Origin: Thamnaconus septentrionalis
Lineage: Eukaryota > Chordata > Actinopteri > Tetraodontiformes > Monacanthidae
Direction: 5' to 3'
NCBI GenBank assembly: GCA_009823395.1
Contig: CM020510.1
Span: forward strand, 5,062,773 to 5,126,772
Length of the DNA stretch: 64,000 nucleotides
This document shows positions 11,066 through 22,239 of this stretch, piece after piece (positions within the stretch are counted from its first letter, which is position 1; the number at the start of each line of letters is the position of its first letter). The notes below the pieces were generated by a model. It saw nothing but the letters and a program-made list of their open reading frames with translations. It had not been told where the DNA came from and searched no databases. The translations under genes were made by a program, and so were the position numbers.

Positions 11066-13051
11066 AATTATTTGTAAAAAAAAGGCGCCACGGAAGAGAA
11101 ACCGCCGGCCCGCTGCAAAGGGGGAGACGGATGGTTTGCGTTTCCCCAGTGAGCAGCGTGACTCAGTGCACAACACAACAACACTCACACACAACACAAC
11201 ATTGACACACAACACTCAGGGCCAGCGGAGGTTCGTCTTCATTTCCATTTACACCGTTAACTGCTTCCTCAGGAGAGCAGACACCGTGGCTTCCTCGGAC
11301 GCGCTTCTACTTCACCGTTGAAGACCGGACCGTGAAACACACACGCACACACCTACACACACACAAACACAGACACACACACACCGCTTCATTAATTCAT
11401 GTCCACTTCAACCGTGAGTGAGTGCAGTAAATTTGCTTCCCAGGAAGAGAAAAAGCTTCACCGCATGTCCAATCAATCTTTTCTCTAAAGGATGAATTTT
11501 TAAAGTGGAACAACACACCTTCCCCCGCCCTTTTTTTTCGACTCGTCCACGGTTTATTCACACGCTTTAGTATGTTTCATTGCCAAGTAACATTTGAAGC
11601 AAAAACTGGTAAAAATTTTAAGATGAAGACAAAGGTGGTGAAGACGAAAAAGATTCAAAAGGGTGGATGGTCGGTTGACTGTGTGTGTGAGAGTTTCACT
11701 GCACTTTGATCAGAGTTTGAAGCCAAAACAGGTGTCAGATTTTAGTTTTCACCGCTGATGATGAGACTGGCATTTGTCGTGCTGAAACCTCTTCTCAAGG
11801 GAAACGCCAAGAAAACATCAGCAGGAGATTTTTTTTTTTTTTTATCAAATGTGAAAATAACCTTGGAAGGCCTCTGGATCACCAAGATTTAAAGTCTATC
11901 TTGAAAAGCTCCCAGCTGAATTTTAGATTCTGATGGCAATCTTATATTGTCTGCATGTCCAAACCAATCAGGAGGAGGAGGAGGAACATCAACCAATAAA
12001 AATGACTTGCTTCAGGAGCTTCAAAAAAATGTTGCTGGTCTCCAGGTCTTCCCTAACAAAACATAAGCAAGCTCGAAAGTTTACAGTTGTGCGTAGCATC
12101 AAAGTCAGTTGGGTTGACGCCACTGCCTCTTTTTAATTTTAATGGTGGGCAACGCAGTGTTGCTTCAGCGAGACGGATGCTTACCTGTTTACGTGGCAAA
12201 ATGATGCCCGCAGCCTTTCAAACTCAGAGGCCAACATGAATATTTGACACCGACTGTCTGCCTCTTTTATGTCTTTCTTTCTTGAATCTGTTGAAAAATC
12301 TGTATAAATAATCCCCAGAGTGGCAACCGGGTGAAGAGTTGTTTTTTTTTTTTTTTCTACAGGCAAGAATTTAGAATTGCTGCAAAAACTAAAAATAAAA
12401 AAAGGTAAAATAAAATAAAAACTTGCTTTGCTTGTCTGCAAGTGGCGTTAACACCACCGAGCTGCGCAGCTCCATCTTTCTCCTTTCGGTGAAATATGAG
12501 ACGTGTCACCAGACGACTTTTACCTCCAGCACTGCCGGCACCCGACATGTGTCTTCACTCAGCGAGAGGCTGATTTATAAAGCAGCTCCTGAGGAGCCTG
12601 AAGGAACAGTATCCTGCACAGCCTCCGTCCGCTGCTCTCCTCCCTCATTAGAGCCGTGATTGGCCGGGACGTCCCCGGAGACGCTTCGATTTAGGGGACC
12701 GAAAAAACCGACGGGCCGGCGTCTTGACAGCCGCTTGTCAGACGTTATCATCAGCCGGTGATCCAGGGGTCCAATCTGACCAATCAGATCAACCCCTGTT
12801 AAAACGTCTCTCCGTCCGTCTGTACAGCTGTGGGGTCCAGGAGATAGAACAGGAGGCTCCTCTCAGAGGCAGGAAGTGGAGACAGACAGGAGGAGTGACA
12901 GCTTCCCACTTCTTCTTAGTCAATCTTCAACGTGCGTCATTTGTGGCAATGATGCAAAAAAAAAAAAACCCTGAAATGTTGATGTTGAAAAAAAGATGCT
13001 GGCTTTGATGCTCGAATTGAAAATACCTTCTGGGCCTCGTCCAACTGTACT
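11066..13051. other. Non-coding stretch with CA-rich patches
   Basis: Imperfect CA-rich patches lie at 11163-11216 and 11337-11385. T-runs occur at about 11829-11843 and 12342-12357. The part 12570-12790 is GC-richer and has CCAAT-type cores (GATTGGCC near 12657, GACCAATCAGATC near 12778), but no TATA box or exon is evident. A possible unannotated promoter cannot be excluded. Confidence 0.4.
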
Positions 13052-13069
13052 TTTTTTTTTTTTTTTTTT
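13051..13069. repeat. Poly-T run
   Basis: Nineteen T in a row, directly before a candidate conserved block. On the minus strand it is an A-tract, but no retroposon body is recognised beside it. Confidence 0.9.
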
Positions 13070-13465
13070 CTTAAGCCGCGGCCCCTAATTGAAATGTCCG
13101 TATTTCTGTAAAGGACACATTAGCTTGGGGCGATGCAGATTGGCTGCCGTGCACCTCGCTGACCCGTAACCCGGAGGTCAGGTATCGACTCCAGTACGGC
13201 TCCATTATCCTGCTCATTACCTGGCAACCGTCCGGGGGACTTTGACTGTGGCCCTCGCAGGCATGAAAGCCGTGGTTCTGTGGGTGGGGGCGGGGATTGT
13301 GAGGCGAGGGAGGCGGAACTATCGATCGGCGTGGATTTGGAAGGACCTTGTCTACGGGGGCATCTCCCTCCGATGGCAGATTATCAGGAGCTTTGCGGAG
13401 ATTTGACTCCCAGCACAATAACTCTGTATGGCAGAGACATATCTAATAAGATACCAATAAGCTCA
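13070..13465. promoter_or_regulatory. Candidate conserved non-coding element (strong texture)
   Basis: Nearly 400 bp of balanced unique sequence. The left part (13075-13260) has CCTAATTGAAATG, GATTGGCTGCCGTGC and CCATTATCCTGCTCATTACC cores. The right part (13370-13460) has GCAGATTATCAGGAGC and CTAATAAGATACCAATAAGC. The middle includes ATCGATCG. Overlapping open frames on both strands carry no domain. It has many homeodomain and GATA cores and ends sharply at a GGGA repeat. Confidence 0.45.
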
Positions 13466-13470
13466 AAGAG

Positions 13471-13495
13471 AGGGAGGGAGGGAGGGAGGGAGGGG
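13471..13495 (+). repeat. (GGGA)n tetranucleotide repeat
   Basis: Six head-to-tail AGGG units ending in GGGG. The runs of three G with single-A loops also make it G-quadruplex-prone on the plus strand. Confidence 0.9.
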
Positions 13496-13539
13496 TGTTA
13501 GAGATGGAAAGAAAAGGATTTTCTCTTTCTCTCTCTGTC

Positions 13540-13990
13540 TTCGGGAAGCTTCCGGCAATGGGAGGCAATCTCATTCCCTCCGTCGTGTCTAGTTGGGTTT
13601 TTTTTTCCCCCTCCGCCTCTCTTCATCGCTCCGCTCTAAATCTCCTTTAATTCTGGAATTGCACAAGTGGGGGATTTACAAAACAGATTGACTCTCTTTA
13701 TTAGTTCACTATGTCATTATACTCGCCTAATCTGTGACGCCATGCTCGACTCCTGATGTATGTACGATGGCAGCGGCTGCAGCGACCTCAGATTTCAGGG
13801 GTTCCCACCAAAGAGTCAAAAGTTGTGTCCAAGCACGCCATCCAATCCTCAATCTGCGAGCGGAGCACAGCGTGTCGGCCAAACGCAGCAGAAGGAGATG
13901 AGAATTTGGTGCCAGGCTCGACTTAGTCAAGTACTTAAGGCCTTGGCTCGGCAAATGGCAAATCAACTGCAGCTTCATTTCCCCAGAGGA
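13540..13990. promoter_or_regulatory. Candidate conserved non-coding element
   Basis: A unique block with CTTTAATTCTGGAATTGC at about 13646-13663, TTATTAGTTCACTATGTCA at about 13699-13717, then CGCCTAATCTGTGACGCC and, further right, TCAAGTACTTAAGGCC, which contains the palindrome AAGTACTT. Coding is unlikely: the 82-codon open frames on both strands lack any domain. Confidence 0.4.
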
Positions 13991-14370
13991 GTTATGAAAA
14001 GTAGTTGAGGGGGGGGGAGCCGAGCTACACAGGTAGTGAGACTAGGAGGAGAAGAAGAAAAAGAAGAAGATTTTTACAAGCACAAAGAAGGACAACTTGG
14101 ATGATGGCGGCCCAAGCAGTCATCACCTGACACGGCGAAAAACACCAGCCGCCGCTAACACCCGCTCCCTGCCCTCCCCCCACTGCTCACCCGTTTCACC
14201 CTCTCTTTTTTCCTCGTCATACTCCGACGTCCACTGATGATGCCCCGGAGTCGAGGCCGGCGTGCCTCGCATTCCAAGCAGAGCAAGGCAGCTCCGCTCA
14301 CTTAGAAAAGAGAAAATAAATAAATTAAAAAGCAAGTCGGCCAAAGGGAAGTGGGGGAGAGGTATCAAAC
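13991..14370. other. Non-coding stretch with no gene
   Basis: A purine-rich GAAGAAGAAAAAGAAGAAG patch sits at about 14049-14071. The minus strand has a 138-codon open frame (14123-14539) without a recognisable domain. Nothing else is seen. Confidence 0.4.
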
Positions 14371-14500
14371 GCGCTGCTGAGTGTGCATAAATAAACGACC
14401 CCCGCTCTGTAATGTAATGCGGGCTGTTTTGACACGGCCGCTGCTTCGGCCCCATTAGTCCCAGAAAAATGCGTCTTTGAAATCGGCCGTTCGGGTTGGA
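14371..14500. promoter_or_regulatory. Candidate conserved non-coding element (short)
   Basis: Includes GCATAAATAAACGACC (a CATAAA CDX/HOX-like core), CTGTAATGTAATGCGGG, and CCCCATTAGTCCCAG at about 14451. Mixed composition and no repeats. Weak to moderate support. Confidence 0.3.
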
Positions 14501-17429
14501 AGCCGTTTTTTTCCTTCGCAAGGCAGAGCAAAAAAACACTTTGTTTCAAACAGCAACGTGTGTCGGGGTGAGGAGAGGGGGAGGAAGGAGAAGAGGGTAG
14601 CATCTCTTCAAAGGGTCACCAACTCTGATTAGCTCTTAATATTCTGCCGGCGCTGTTCTCCACTTCCTATAGTTCCCAGCAAAAGCGAGCCCGGATGGGC
14701 CGGCTAGGCTGTTGAGGTTGGACAAAATGTGTTTGCCAGCGATAATGTTGTTGTTCCTTTTTGGACGCAAAGCAGATCCCCCCCCCCAAGAGAAAACAGC
14801 GTGGCTGCAGCAACTTGAAAGCGCACAACAAAAGAAATCCGCATCCGCAAGCCGCGGAGGAAAGTCTCTCGCTTTGTGCCGCTAATGAATGAGTGACCTT
14901 GCGAGAACGCTGCAGCACTTTGGACTCCAATGGTGAGAATCTCACAAAGCCATCTTCAGATGGTTCAATTCAAATTTCAAGTTGACTGAGGAGCCGTGAC
15001 AGCGATAAGTGTCTTATTTGAGGCGGGAGCCAGCAAAGATGTAAGAAATGTCATCACATCATCAGCAAATAACTTCGCTTCAACAACCTTGATAGTGCAG
15101 AATTCCCATCCAAGATCCCAGATACCAAACAGTGTCCACTGCTCAGTCTAACCAGACCAACCAGCATCATTTGGAGAGGAAGGAGTGGAGCTATGGCCTA
15201 TAGTTCCAAACAAAAACTTGCGTGTGGTCAGTTAGTTTCATCCGAACTGGAAGCAAAGAACTGAAACTTTGGACAAAGTTCAGTGAAACCACTTCGCACA
15301 CCAGAAAGAGTAGCTCATCCCACCGACAGGAAGTCCTTCACTGCCACCAAACTTGCTCACTTGGCAGTGAAGAAGTCCGACTGGTCTGTCCAAAGGTTCT
15401 TTGAAATGAGCTATTTGCAGAACCACTTCCTCCTCTTCCCCTGTCCTCTGGGCTTCTTTCCCATGTGGGACATCGAATCTAAGACGTTTCCAAACTTTCC
15501 GCCCTGGTTTGGTCAGGTTAACTGAATATTATCCCCACAATTAGACGCTGACATGCAGGACTGGAATCAGTTTGACTGCGCGATTGAGCCTTTTCTTGCT
15601 TTTCTGGATAAACATTTCAAAACCTGCCAACCCGACATGGGAGCCTCACCAACATGGCTGCCACACTTGGCTGCCGTCTGAGCGAATCCTCGCTGCTTAT
15701 GTGCTGGAGTGACCCATTTTAGTTTTGTTTTTTTTTCCTTCTTAAAATTATACAATTTTGAAATCAATAAATAGTTTTTACCGTTTTCCTGTCCCTGAGA
15801 TAAAAATCGAAATTGCAGTTCAATTGAATTTTAAAGAAAATGTCTCAAAAGGTGCACAATGACCAAAACTTTTATAATTGGGTTCCAGAATATTCTGAAT
15901 AATGTATGTTCTTATGTTCTTGCTTTATTTGAATCTATCGGGCCCATTATCGCTGATGATTGTCTCTGGGTGAGGAGTCAAAGAGTTTAGGAAATTAAAG
16001 ATACAGAAGATGGTGGATTTTTAGGTCCTGGGAATATGAACGAGGCGGTGATGTCACTTCCTGCTGCACTCACCGTTGCCTCTCACCAAGGGCAAACAGG
16101 ACAGCAGCGTGTTGTTTATCCAACGGTGATAAACAAGAAGTCTTTTTCTTTCTCTTTTCCTGCTATAACCTTCACTTGCAGCTACAAACAAAGAACACAT
16201 CGGCCACTTCAGTCAGTGGTCCTGCGATCCGCCGCTGCAGCACAACTCACCTGAAATACAAAATAGCTAAATTTCTGCCAGCTTCAAAGTGAAAAAAACA
16301 AGATGCAGGTCCCAAAGATTCCACTGGGACCAGGTTGAGACGCGACAGCAGCTTTAAAGCCTCGTCCGCACAGACGCAGGTTCATTCGTTTTTGTTTTTT
16401 AAAGATACTTTTTTTTGTTAGAGGAAGATGAAAAGTTTCACCTGTGTGCGTCTACAGGAATTTAAAACATGCAACTCGCAGACAGACAAACAGGCTGACT
16501 TCTCACTGCACAATCTGGTGGATATTTTTTACAAAATATGTAAAAATGTCCCACCAGCAGGGTTTCAAAAGAGCTTTATTTTGGCTCCGGTCGCAGATAA
16601 GCCGTCACAAGCAAATATCAGACTCAAAGGATGACGTCAGGACTTTAAAACACACCGCATCACCGGCAGGAAGGCCAGCAGCGACCACAGGGCTGCTGTG
16701 CTGCTACCACCAGACACAGATCAAGTTGCACCTTTGTGGAAATATTTATACTAGAACAAGTTTCCCACCACCTCAACCTTTACCCGACCTCTGCAAAATC
16801 AGTTTTTCTATTTGGATCTTTGTGTAAAATGTGCAGCCATCACGGTTTTTTAAACCAGCACTTTCCTGGTTTGCCTCCTCGCCGTTGGTCCACTGCTGCG
16901 GTCAGGTCAAAGGTCAAGCAAAGAACGGCATCAAAGGGAAGAAAAAAGATGAGATATGTGCCGCGTGCTGTGATAGGGTGACACATGCGGAGATCATCAT
17001 CAAAGATCCTCCTCTGAGGAAGCAGTGGGTCACTGCTGTGTGGCTTCCAAGGATCAGGTCTGCATTAAACCTCATGTTTTCTGGAGGAAACCCACACTGA
17101 CATAAGGAGGAACCGCACACAAGGACCAGACAATTGAACCCGGCACCGTTTTGGAGATCTTTGCAAATCCGGCAACCTCAGAATCTTCAGAATGTTGCTA
17201 CCTTGACACATGAGTGGAGGTCTGGTGGCTCTTGGCAGGACTCTCTGAGATTCTCCTGATGTTCTCCTGATGTTCACCTTCACCGTGTTCTTCCACCTCC
17301 ATGTGTCCACTTCCGGCTCCTGGTTGGACTCCGACAGATTCCGTGGTTTGTTCCCAGCTCGAGGCTGTTTCTCGCTCTCTTGCTCGCTCCCTCTCTCCAC
17401 CCCTCTGGATTTTTCCACAGCAATTTAAA
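14501..17429. other. Long unique stretch with no gene recognised
   Basis: No exon, RNA gene or clear transposon is seen across almost 3 kb. The span 15060-15530 is unusually even in composition and rich in CCA/ACC trinucleotides, possibly an old unrecognised repeat. The part 16380-16830 is open in two frames (68 and 127 codons) with no domain. At 17073-17150 a faint resemblance to the teleost GGAGGAAACCC...GAATTGAACCC repeat is visible but too degraded to call. Confidence 0.4.
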
Positions 17430-17780
17430 ACCTCGCAATCTGTTTACTGCGGGATTAGCGCTATTGTATGTTTCAAATTTGACAGCCGCTTCATCCGACT
17501 CCCCAGTGTGGAAGCGCTGCGATAAGGCCGATATGGGTTTCTAATCTTTCCCCTGCCTAAATCCTTTTCCCAAATCTTCTGTTTTTCTTTCTCCCGCCCC
17601 GTCATTCCGCATTGCCACAAGATTAGAGACCCCCTTTTTTTTCTTCTTCCTTCCCCAGCACATTGGATATTTTCTATTTGGCACCGAGCTGGTGCTGGAG
17701 TAACACTCTGGCGGGACCGCTAATGAAGGGAGCTGCGCCTTTTTGACAGCTGTTGCACTCCGACGCGGAATAAAGGGTTG
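17430..17780. promoter_or_regulatory. Candidate conserved non-coding element with MEIS/E-box composite
   Basis: Two unique subblocks flank a T-run at 17634-17643. In the right one, TGACAGCTGT at 17744-17753 joins a MEIS/TGIF-type TGACAG core with an E-box (CAGCTG). Nearby are GCACATTGGATATTTTC and GGGACCGCTAATGAAGGG. The left part has GCGGGATTAGCGC, whose GGATTA core fits OTX/PITX. Regulatory identity is inferred from motif content. Confidence 0.45.
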
Positions 17781-18389
17781 CCGTACAAAAAAGGCCGCAA
17801 TCAAACGTCCCCCCCGCAAAAAAAGAAAAAAGAAACAACCACATCCTCTTCCTCTTTTACACGCACACACATGGGTGTGAGGAGCGCATATTGACGGCGT
17901 GCTAAGAATAATTGTGCGACAGCTAAACATCACTTGGGGAGTTCTGATCTCTCTGGGAAAATAGTTTTAAATCGAGGGTATGGTGGTAGTAAAAAAAATA
18001 TATTCAGACAAAAGAAGGAACTCTAATGTTTCTTAATATCCCCTCCCCCACTTCTCCCACCACTGGTACCTGCAGCACCTCTCTCGCAGCTCTTTCTTTC
18101 CTCGCAGGGAATTTCCTCAAAGCTTTTTCTACATGGCGCGAAATCTGGAGCTTCGTCTTCACCTCGCAGAGACGGTGGGACGGTGTTTTGTGTGTGGTGT
18201 CAATTGTATTGTTTGGTTTGGCCGCTGTTGGTCGAAGCGAACACTAAGCGGCATCACTGGGTCTCGGCAAGAAGAAGCGGAAGTTAGCTTGGCTAATAAT
18301 CCAACAGGCGAATGGGTAGCAGGTTCACGGATTGCCTCATTCCCCAAATTTCCCCTCTGTGGGATTAACAAAGGTGTTCGTTGACGTTT
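17781..18389. other. Unique non-coding stretch with no gene
   Basis: Short A-runs at 17817-17834, then unique sequence. A 96-codon minus-strand frame at 18159-18449 has no domain. Nothing supportable as a gene. Confidence 0.45.
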
Positions 18390-18660
18390 CCTTTTTCTCG
18401 GAGGGTTATCAATATATATCTGCTTGCAGAGCTCTAGGCCCCGCGACACTCCGTTGATGCATTAGCAGCTGACGCGTGTTATCGCCCGTTGCGCGCTGTT
18501 GCACGCTGCTTCCCATTGTGCAAGAATTAACTACGCAATTTACGGACGATGGCAGCCCCCATTGTCCGCCGCTCCTTCTCGCCACCTGCAGGTGCTGAAA
18601 AAAAATTGGAATAAATGACATCACGCCGCTCTGGATTGATTTACTTTATGTGACATGCCC
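18390..18660. promoter_or_regulatory. Candidate conserved non-coding element with two SOX cores
   Basis: CATTGT SOX-type cores occur in the same orientation near 18514-18520 and at 18559-18565, about 45 bp apart, within unique sequence that also has GAATTAACTACGCAATTTACG between them. A CTCF-like core sits at the right side (18580-18592). The combination suggests a neural- or progenitor-type enhancer beside a boundary site; this is inference only. Confidence 0.4.
18580..18592 (-). promoter_or_regulatory. CTCF-like core (12 of 13)
   Basis: On the minus strand the 13-mer CCTGCAGGTGGCG departs from the CTCF core CCASYAGRKGGCR only at the third base. It lies immediately beside the SOX-core block. 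Confidence 0.35.
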
Positions 18661-19699
18661 CTCCATTACCCCACCTGCACGGCGCCTCCGCAGTCTATGG
18701 CAGAGACAACAATGACAATGTGCACGTGTCGTCATTGTTGCTGCCTGACAAATGCTTTTTTTTTTTTTACTTTTTTTGTGCTTTTTTGTTTGCCGACTGT
18801 CAGCCTTCAGCGTCTCCGAGGCGTCTAATCTGCCGCGTGCAGGTTTCGCTCGCCACCGCCGTGATTTGTCAACACGACCTCCGTGTTTGCGGGACCATTT
18901 CAAGCCCGCCTGCGGCCGCTTTCAAGGCACCAGGGGACAAACTCACAGCGAGGTGAAATAGAGCCGAGCCTTTTTGACGAGTGTCACGCCGGCGTCTGAT
19001 TTACAGGCGCAACCTGCAGCAGGCGGCGTCTCTGTTGAGGAATTCTGGGGGCCGCAGGCCCGGAGCTGCTGCCTCCCCGGTTGCCAGATTTGTTGGAGGT
19101 GGGGGGAGAAAAGAAACAAAAAGGCAACTCTGCATATTTCCATGTAAAAATAACACTTTGTTTGAATATCAATGGGCCCTTTCCTTGTGTTTGTTTTGTT
19201 TTATTTTTTTGTTTTTTTTTTCATCGCCTTCCACCACGTATTTCTTGTTTAATTAGCTAGTTAGCATGAATGCGCGCCTTGCTCATTGTTGGCTGAGGAT
19301 TACGTGGCGGTGGCGGCGTCGCTGACAACACTTGAGGGTTTGTGGAGAAAAACACAGTGGTGGCTTCAAAGGGATGCTGGGATGAGCGATTTTCTTTTTT
19401 TTTTTTTTTTTTTTAGGAACGGCTCTCTGCCGAAATGGAATCCGCACCGATAAAGTCGTCGTGACCACATCGTTTACACCCCCCACGTCCCCCACCCCCT
19501 TTGTCAACATAAACAGTGCGAGGAAGCTGCAGAAACGGCAATAAAGATATTGAGACAGAAATAATAAGGTGGAAAAATAATAATAAAAAAATGACAATAA
19601 AAGGGAGAGAAGATTATTTCCTTTTACAATCAATCCCCTCACAGACAAAATTGAGCTGTGGAAGGAAAAAAAAAAGCTCCTTCTTCTGCACAGGCAGTT
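18661..19699. other. Non-coding stretch with T-runs
   Basis: T-runs occur at 18755-18766 and 19391-19414 (about 24 nt), with T-rich DNA at 19190-19225. The parts 18800-19080 are GC-rich with frequent CpG. A 186-codon minus-strand frame at 19283-19843 is phenylalanine/serine-rich from T-runs and has no domain. No gene. Confidence 0.4.
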
Positions 19700-19960
19700 A
19701 AAGCCGCGCTGGTCGATACCCTTTTCTCCCTTTTCGCGCAAAGTGTTGTGTGTCGCCTGCGTTTTACATGAGGAATGTCGCACAAAGTGGAGCAATAAAT
19801 CTGTCCAGCGCGCACGGGAGGCATGATGGCAATGACAACCCATAAAAAAAACAGCCTGGCCCGTTTAATTAGCCAAATGGAACGCCCCACCACCACCGGT
19901 TCAGGACTTTGGGACTGAGTGATGCGTGATATGACTCCTCCAACCTGTCCGACGTTCTGG
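19700..19960. promoter_or_regulatory. Candidate conserved non-coding element
   Basis: Unique sequence including TTTTACATGAGGAATGTCGC, GGAGCAATAAATCTGTCC (an AATAAA HOX9-13/CDX-like core), CATGATGGCAATGACAACCC and CGTTTAATTAGCCAAATGG (TTTAATTAG homeodomain core near 19864). Several distinct motif classes lie within 250 bp and there is no repeat. Confidence 0.4.
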
Positions 19961-20659
19961 AGGCTCCTCCTCCAGTCACTTGCGTCACTGCGTCTTCCTT
20001 TTTTTTCTCTCACCCTCTAAAATTTCTCTTATTATTTCTCTTATTTTTCTAAAAAATAATTAAAAAAAAATGATTTCATTAATATTTTTTTTCCTGCTTG
20101 CTGTCTTGCTCTTCTTTGTTTCCAATTAAGCGCCTGTTTGGTGAGGCCGCCCCTTTCGTTGTTATTTTTACCCCTGTGTAGCCCTACACGCAGCAATATT
20201 ACTGTGATTTGTGTTGTTATTTTATTGTGCTGCTTGTTACATAAACTGAATATAGAACTTGGAATATGGAGTCATTTCTTCAGGTCAGCTGGGAAATAAC
20301 CGCCAGGTTCCAATAATCTAATAATAGGAATAAATCCTACGGTGTGACAAAAAGTTTGAATAAACATGTATGGATTCGTATAGAGAAAGGAAAAATTACA
20401 TTAAAAAAGTTTCTTACTCTTCTGCAATTCCTCTCTGGGAGGCGCACAAAGAAAAAGAAAAGAAAACGTTTGAAATTGAAGGAATACCTGGTGGTGGCGT
20501 CGGTGGTAGTTGCACTTCCTGGGAGTGAACGCTCTGCCTGTAGTGTCTCTAGTCAGAGTGACTTCATGGTCCATTCCGGTCCCTTTTAAACGTTGTACGT
20601 CTCCAACTGGATGAGCCGTTTGCAGCGGCGCCACATCAGCCACGTCGCTTCTCTTCTGC
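19961..20659. other. Non-coding stretch with no gene
   Basis: AT-rich around 20020-20100 with alternating TTATT/AAAAT runs. The remainder is unique with GTTATTTT repeats near 20160-20225. No exon is seen. Confidence 0.45.
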
Positions 20660-20935
20660 CCGATGATTAATTACAATCAGGGACTCGCAGCAGTCGAAAA
20701 ACAAATGAAAAAAAAAAAAAAAATACAAAAAGCTGTCGTCATTACGCTGCTCTTTATCAAATTAGCATCTATTATTTTAATCAGCCGTTCACACCTTTAT
20801 TAATACAGCGGCCAAATTAGGAAGCGCTAATGAAAAGCTGTGTTGCCGACCTTTGCGTGTGTGTGTGTGTGCAGCAACACGGCAGCTGTGCACACGCAGA
20901 ATCTTAATAAAGTCTTCAAGTCTTCCATCTCTAGT
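20660..20935. promoter_or_regulatory. Candidate conserved non-coding element
   Basis: After an A-run at 20708-20723 comes unique sequence with GTCATTACGCTGC, TATCAAATTAGCATC, TTTTAATCAGCCG, TTATTAATACAGCGGCC and GGAAGCGCTAATGAAAAGC. Five or more ATTA/TAAT cores fall inside 130 bp. A short (GT)n at 20858-20870 ends the dense part. Confidence 0.45.
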
Positions 20936-21258
20936 CGCCCAGTACTGACATAAGAAATAAGCCGCCATAAAGTGAATATTGCCTCATTTTTCCACAACAG
21001 TGAGAATTTTTTTTTTTTTTTTTTGGTACTGAAATGTTGTTTTTCTTCTTTTTATTTCATCTTGGGCTGACAATAGGATGTGTTGTATTCTGGCTGTTCA
21101 TTATACCAAAGTATCCACCAGCGTGTTGTAAATATCCTCCACTCATATTAAAGCAGCACAAGAGTAGTTTCTCTGCCTTCAGACGAGAGTTTCAATAACC
21201 GTCTTGGCATTTTTATTGACTTGGAACGGCAACAATAACACCCTTGCCACTGACGCAG
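20936..21258. other. Unique non-coding stretch with no gene
   Basis: A T-run of 18 at 21007-21024 is followed by T-rich sequence. No gene. It leads into a pair of CTCF-type cores. Confidence 0.5.
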
Positions 21259-21271
21259 CGCCCTCAGCTGG
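21259..21271 (-). promoter_or_regulatory. CTCF-like core (12 of 13)
   Basis: Minus-strand CCAGCTGAGGGCG differs from CCASYAGRKGGCR at one position (T for A at base 6). It points away from the perfect plus-strand core 219 bp downstream, giving a divergent pair. Confidence 0.35.
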
Positions 21272-21489
21272 CCAGGTACAGGATGATTCTACTTTGGCTG
21301 GCAAAGGACACGCCCTGATTCTCTGTCTTCCCTCGACCTTGAAAAACAGCTTTTTTGGTCTCTCCAGCGCCATCTGCCTGCTTCTTGCCAGGAAGGAGGT
21401 GTTGACGTCACTCTGCTGCGTAGCAGTTTATGGCAAGTTCGTGTGGGAGGTTGCTGCATGGACGACCAAGGTCGTAGTGCTACTCCAAG

Positions 21490-21502
21490 CCAGCAGGGGG
21501 CA
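21490..21502 (+). promoter_or_regulatory. CTCF-type core (13 of 13)
   Basis: CCAGCAGGGGGCA satisfies every position of the CTCF core CCASYAGRKGGCR. It is one of two perfect cores in the window, both on the plus strand. In fish the same string is sometimes carried by old repeats, so occupancy must be tested. Confidence 0.45.
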
Positions 21503-21885
21503 TTGTGTCAATGACAGGAGTGTCATTCTCCTCATCAAAATAACATCGATATATCATATTTGAGATGTTGTAGTAATAATTCATATATTTTCATCACGCA
21601 TTGATAGTTTGTTGGTTTTCTTTTTATGTTTCTAAGTTCCAAGAATTTCCAAGTATTTCATCACACAATAATATTTGTTTCAATTTTTCCAAAGTTTTGT
21701 GTGTGTGATTAAGTAAGTGATTTTTTTTTCATCAGCTTGTTTCTTGTGTGATCTACTGTTTCGCTGTTTTCATTTTTCGTTTTCGCATTTCTATCAGACA
21801 GCTAAATTTCTCATATGTTACCTTCTTTACTGCCCCCGGAGGTGAGTCTGCTCATGACAGCGGGATTTCAATGTTGTTTTCTTCA
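21503..21885. other. AT-rich non-coding stretch with no gene
   Basis: T-rich and AT-rich sequence with GATATATCATATTTGAG near 21548. Several TTTC/TTTT runs occur. No exon or element is recognised. Confidence 0.5.
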
Positions 21886-21952
21886 TTCATTCATTCTGCT
21901 GGAGCCTATCCCAGCTGTCTTAGGGCGAAGGCAGGGTGACACCCTGGACAGT
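21886..21952 (+). mobile_element. Fragment of a common teleost interspersed repeat
   Basis: CATTCATTC is followed by CTGGAGCCTATCCCAGCTGT, GGGCGAAGGCAGGGTGACAC and CCTGGACAG. These are successive signature blocks of a repeat I know as widespread in teleost genomes, where they are normally joined by a CGCTTATCC-type segment missing here. Only the 5' part survives. The same core (CCTATCCCAGCTGT) recurs at 47051-47065. Confidence 0.7.
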
Positions 21953-22239
21953 TGTTTTCTTCAGTTTCCTCTTATTTATTTTTTTTCCTTTAACTATTCC
22001 ACTCAATTTTTTCCCCCATTAGTTTTCACGTGAAAAACTGATTTCGAGGCTTTCGTGATGAACCTGTTTGTCTCCTTGCTGTGCAGTCCATCACTTTCAC
22101 CCGCTGCTGCTGCTGCTGTTGCTGCCAATCTCGCCACCGCTCCCTCGTCACCCTCAGCCCCTCTCTCCCCCTCTCCCTCTCTCCCTCCTTGCCTCCCACC
22201 CGCCCGTTGCGCCCGCGACATTTGTCTCTCATTTGAAAT
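21953..22239. other. Non-coding stretch with C/T-rich part
   Basis: A GCTGCTGCTGCTGCTGTTGC triplet patch lies at about 22102-22122, followed by a C/T-rich tract at 22140-22200 with CTCTCCC units. The Ala/Pro/Ser-rich and Gln-rich open frames here come from those repeats. No gene. Confidence 0.5.

Noticed and set aside
17073..17150. Another copy of the 31637-type teleost repeat
   Set aside because: GGAGGAAACCCACAC and GACAATTGAACCCGG are suggestive, but too little is retained to call it.
19283..19843. 186-codon minus-strand open frame
   Set aside because: Phe/Ser/Lys-rich because of poly-T and A-rich runs; no domain or splice context.
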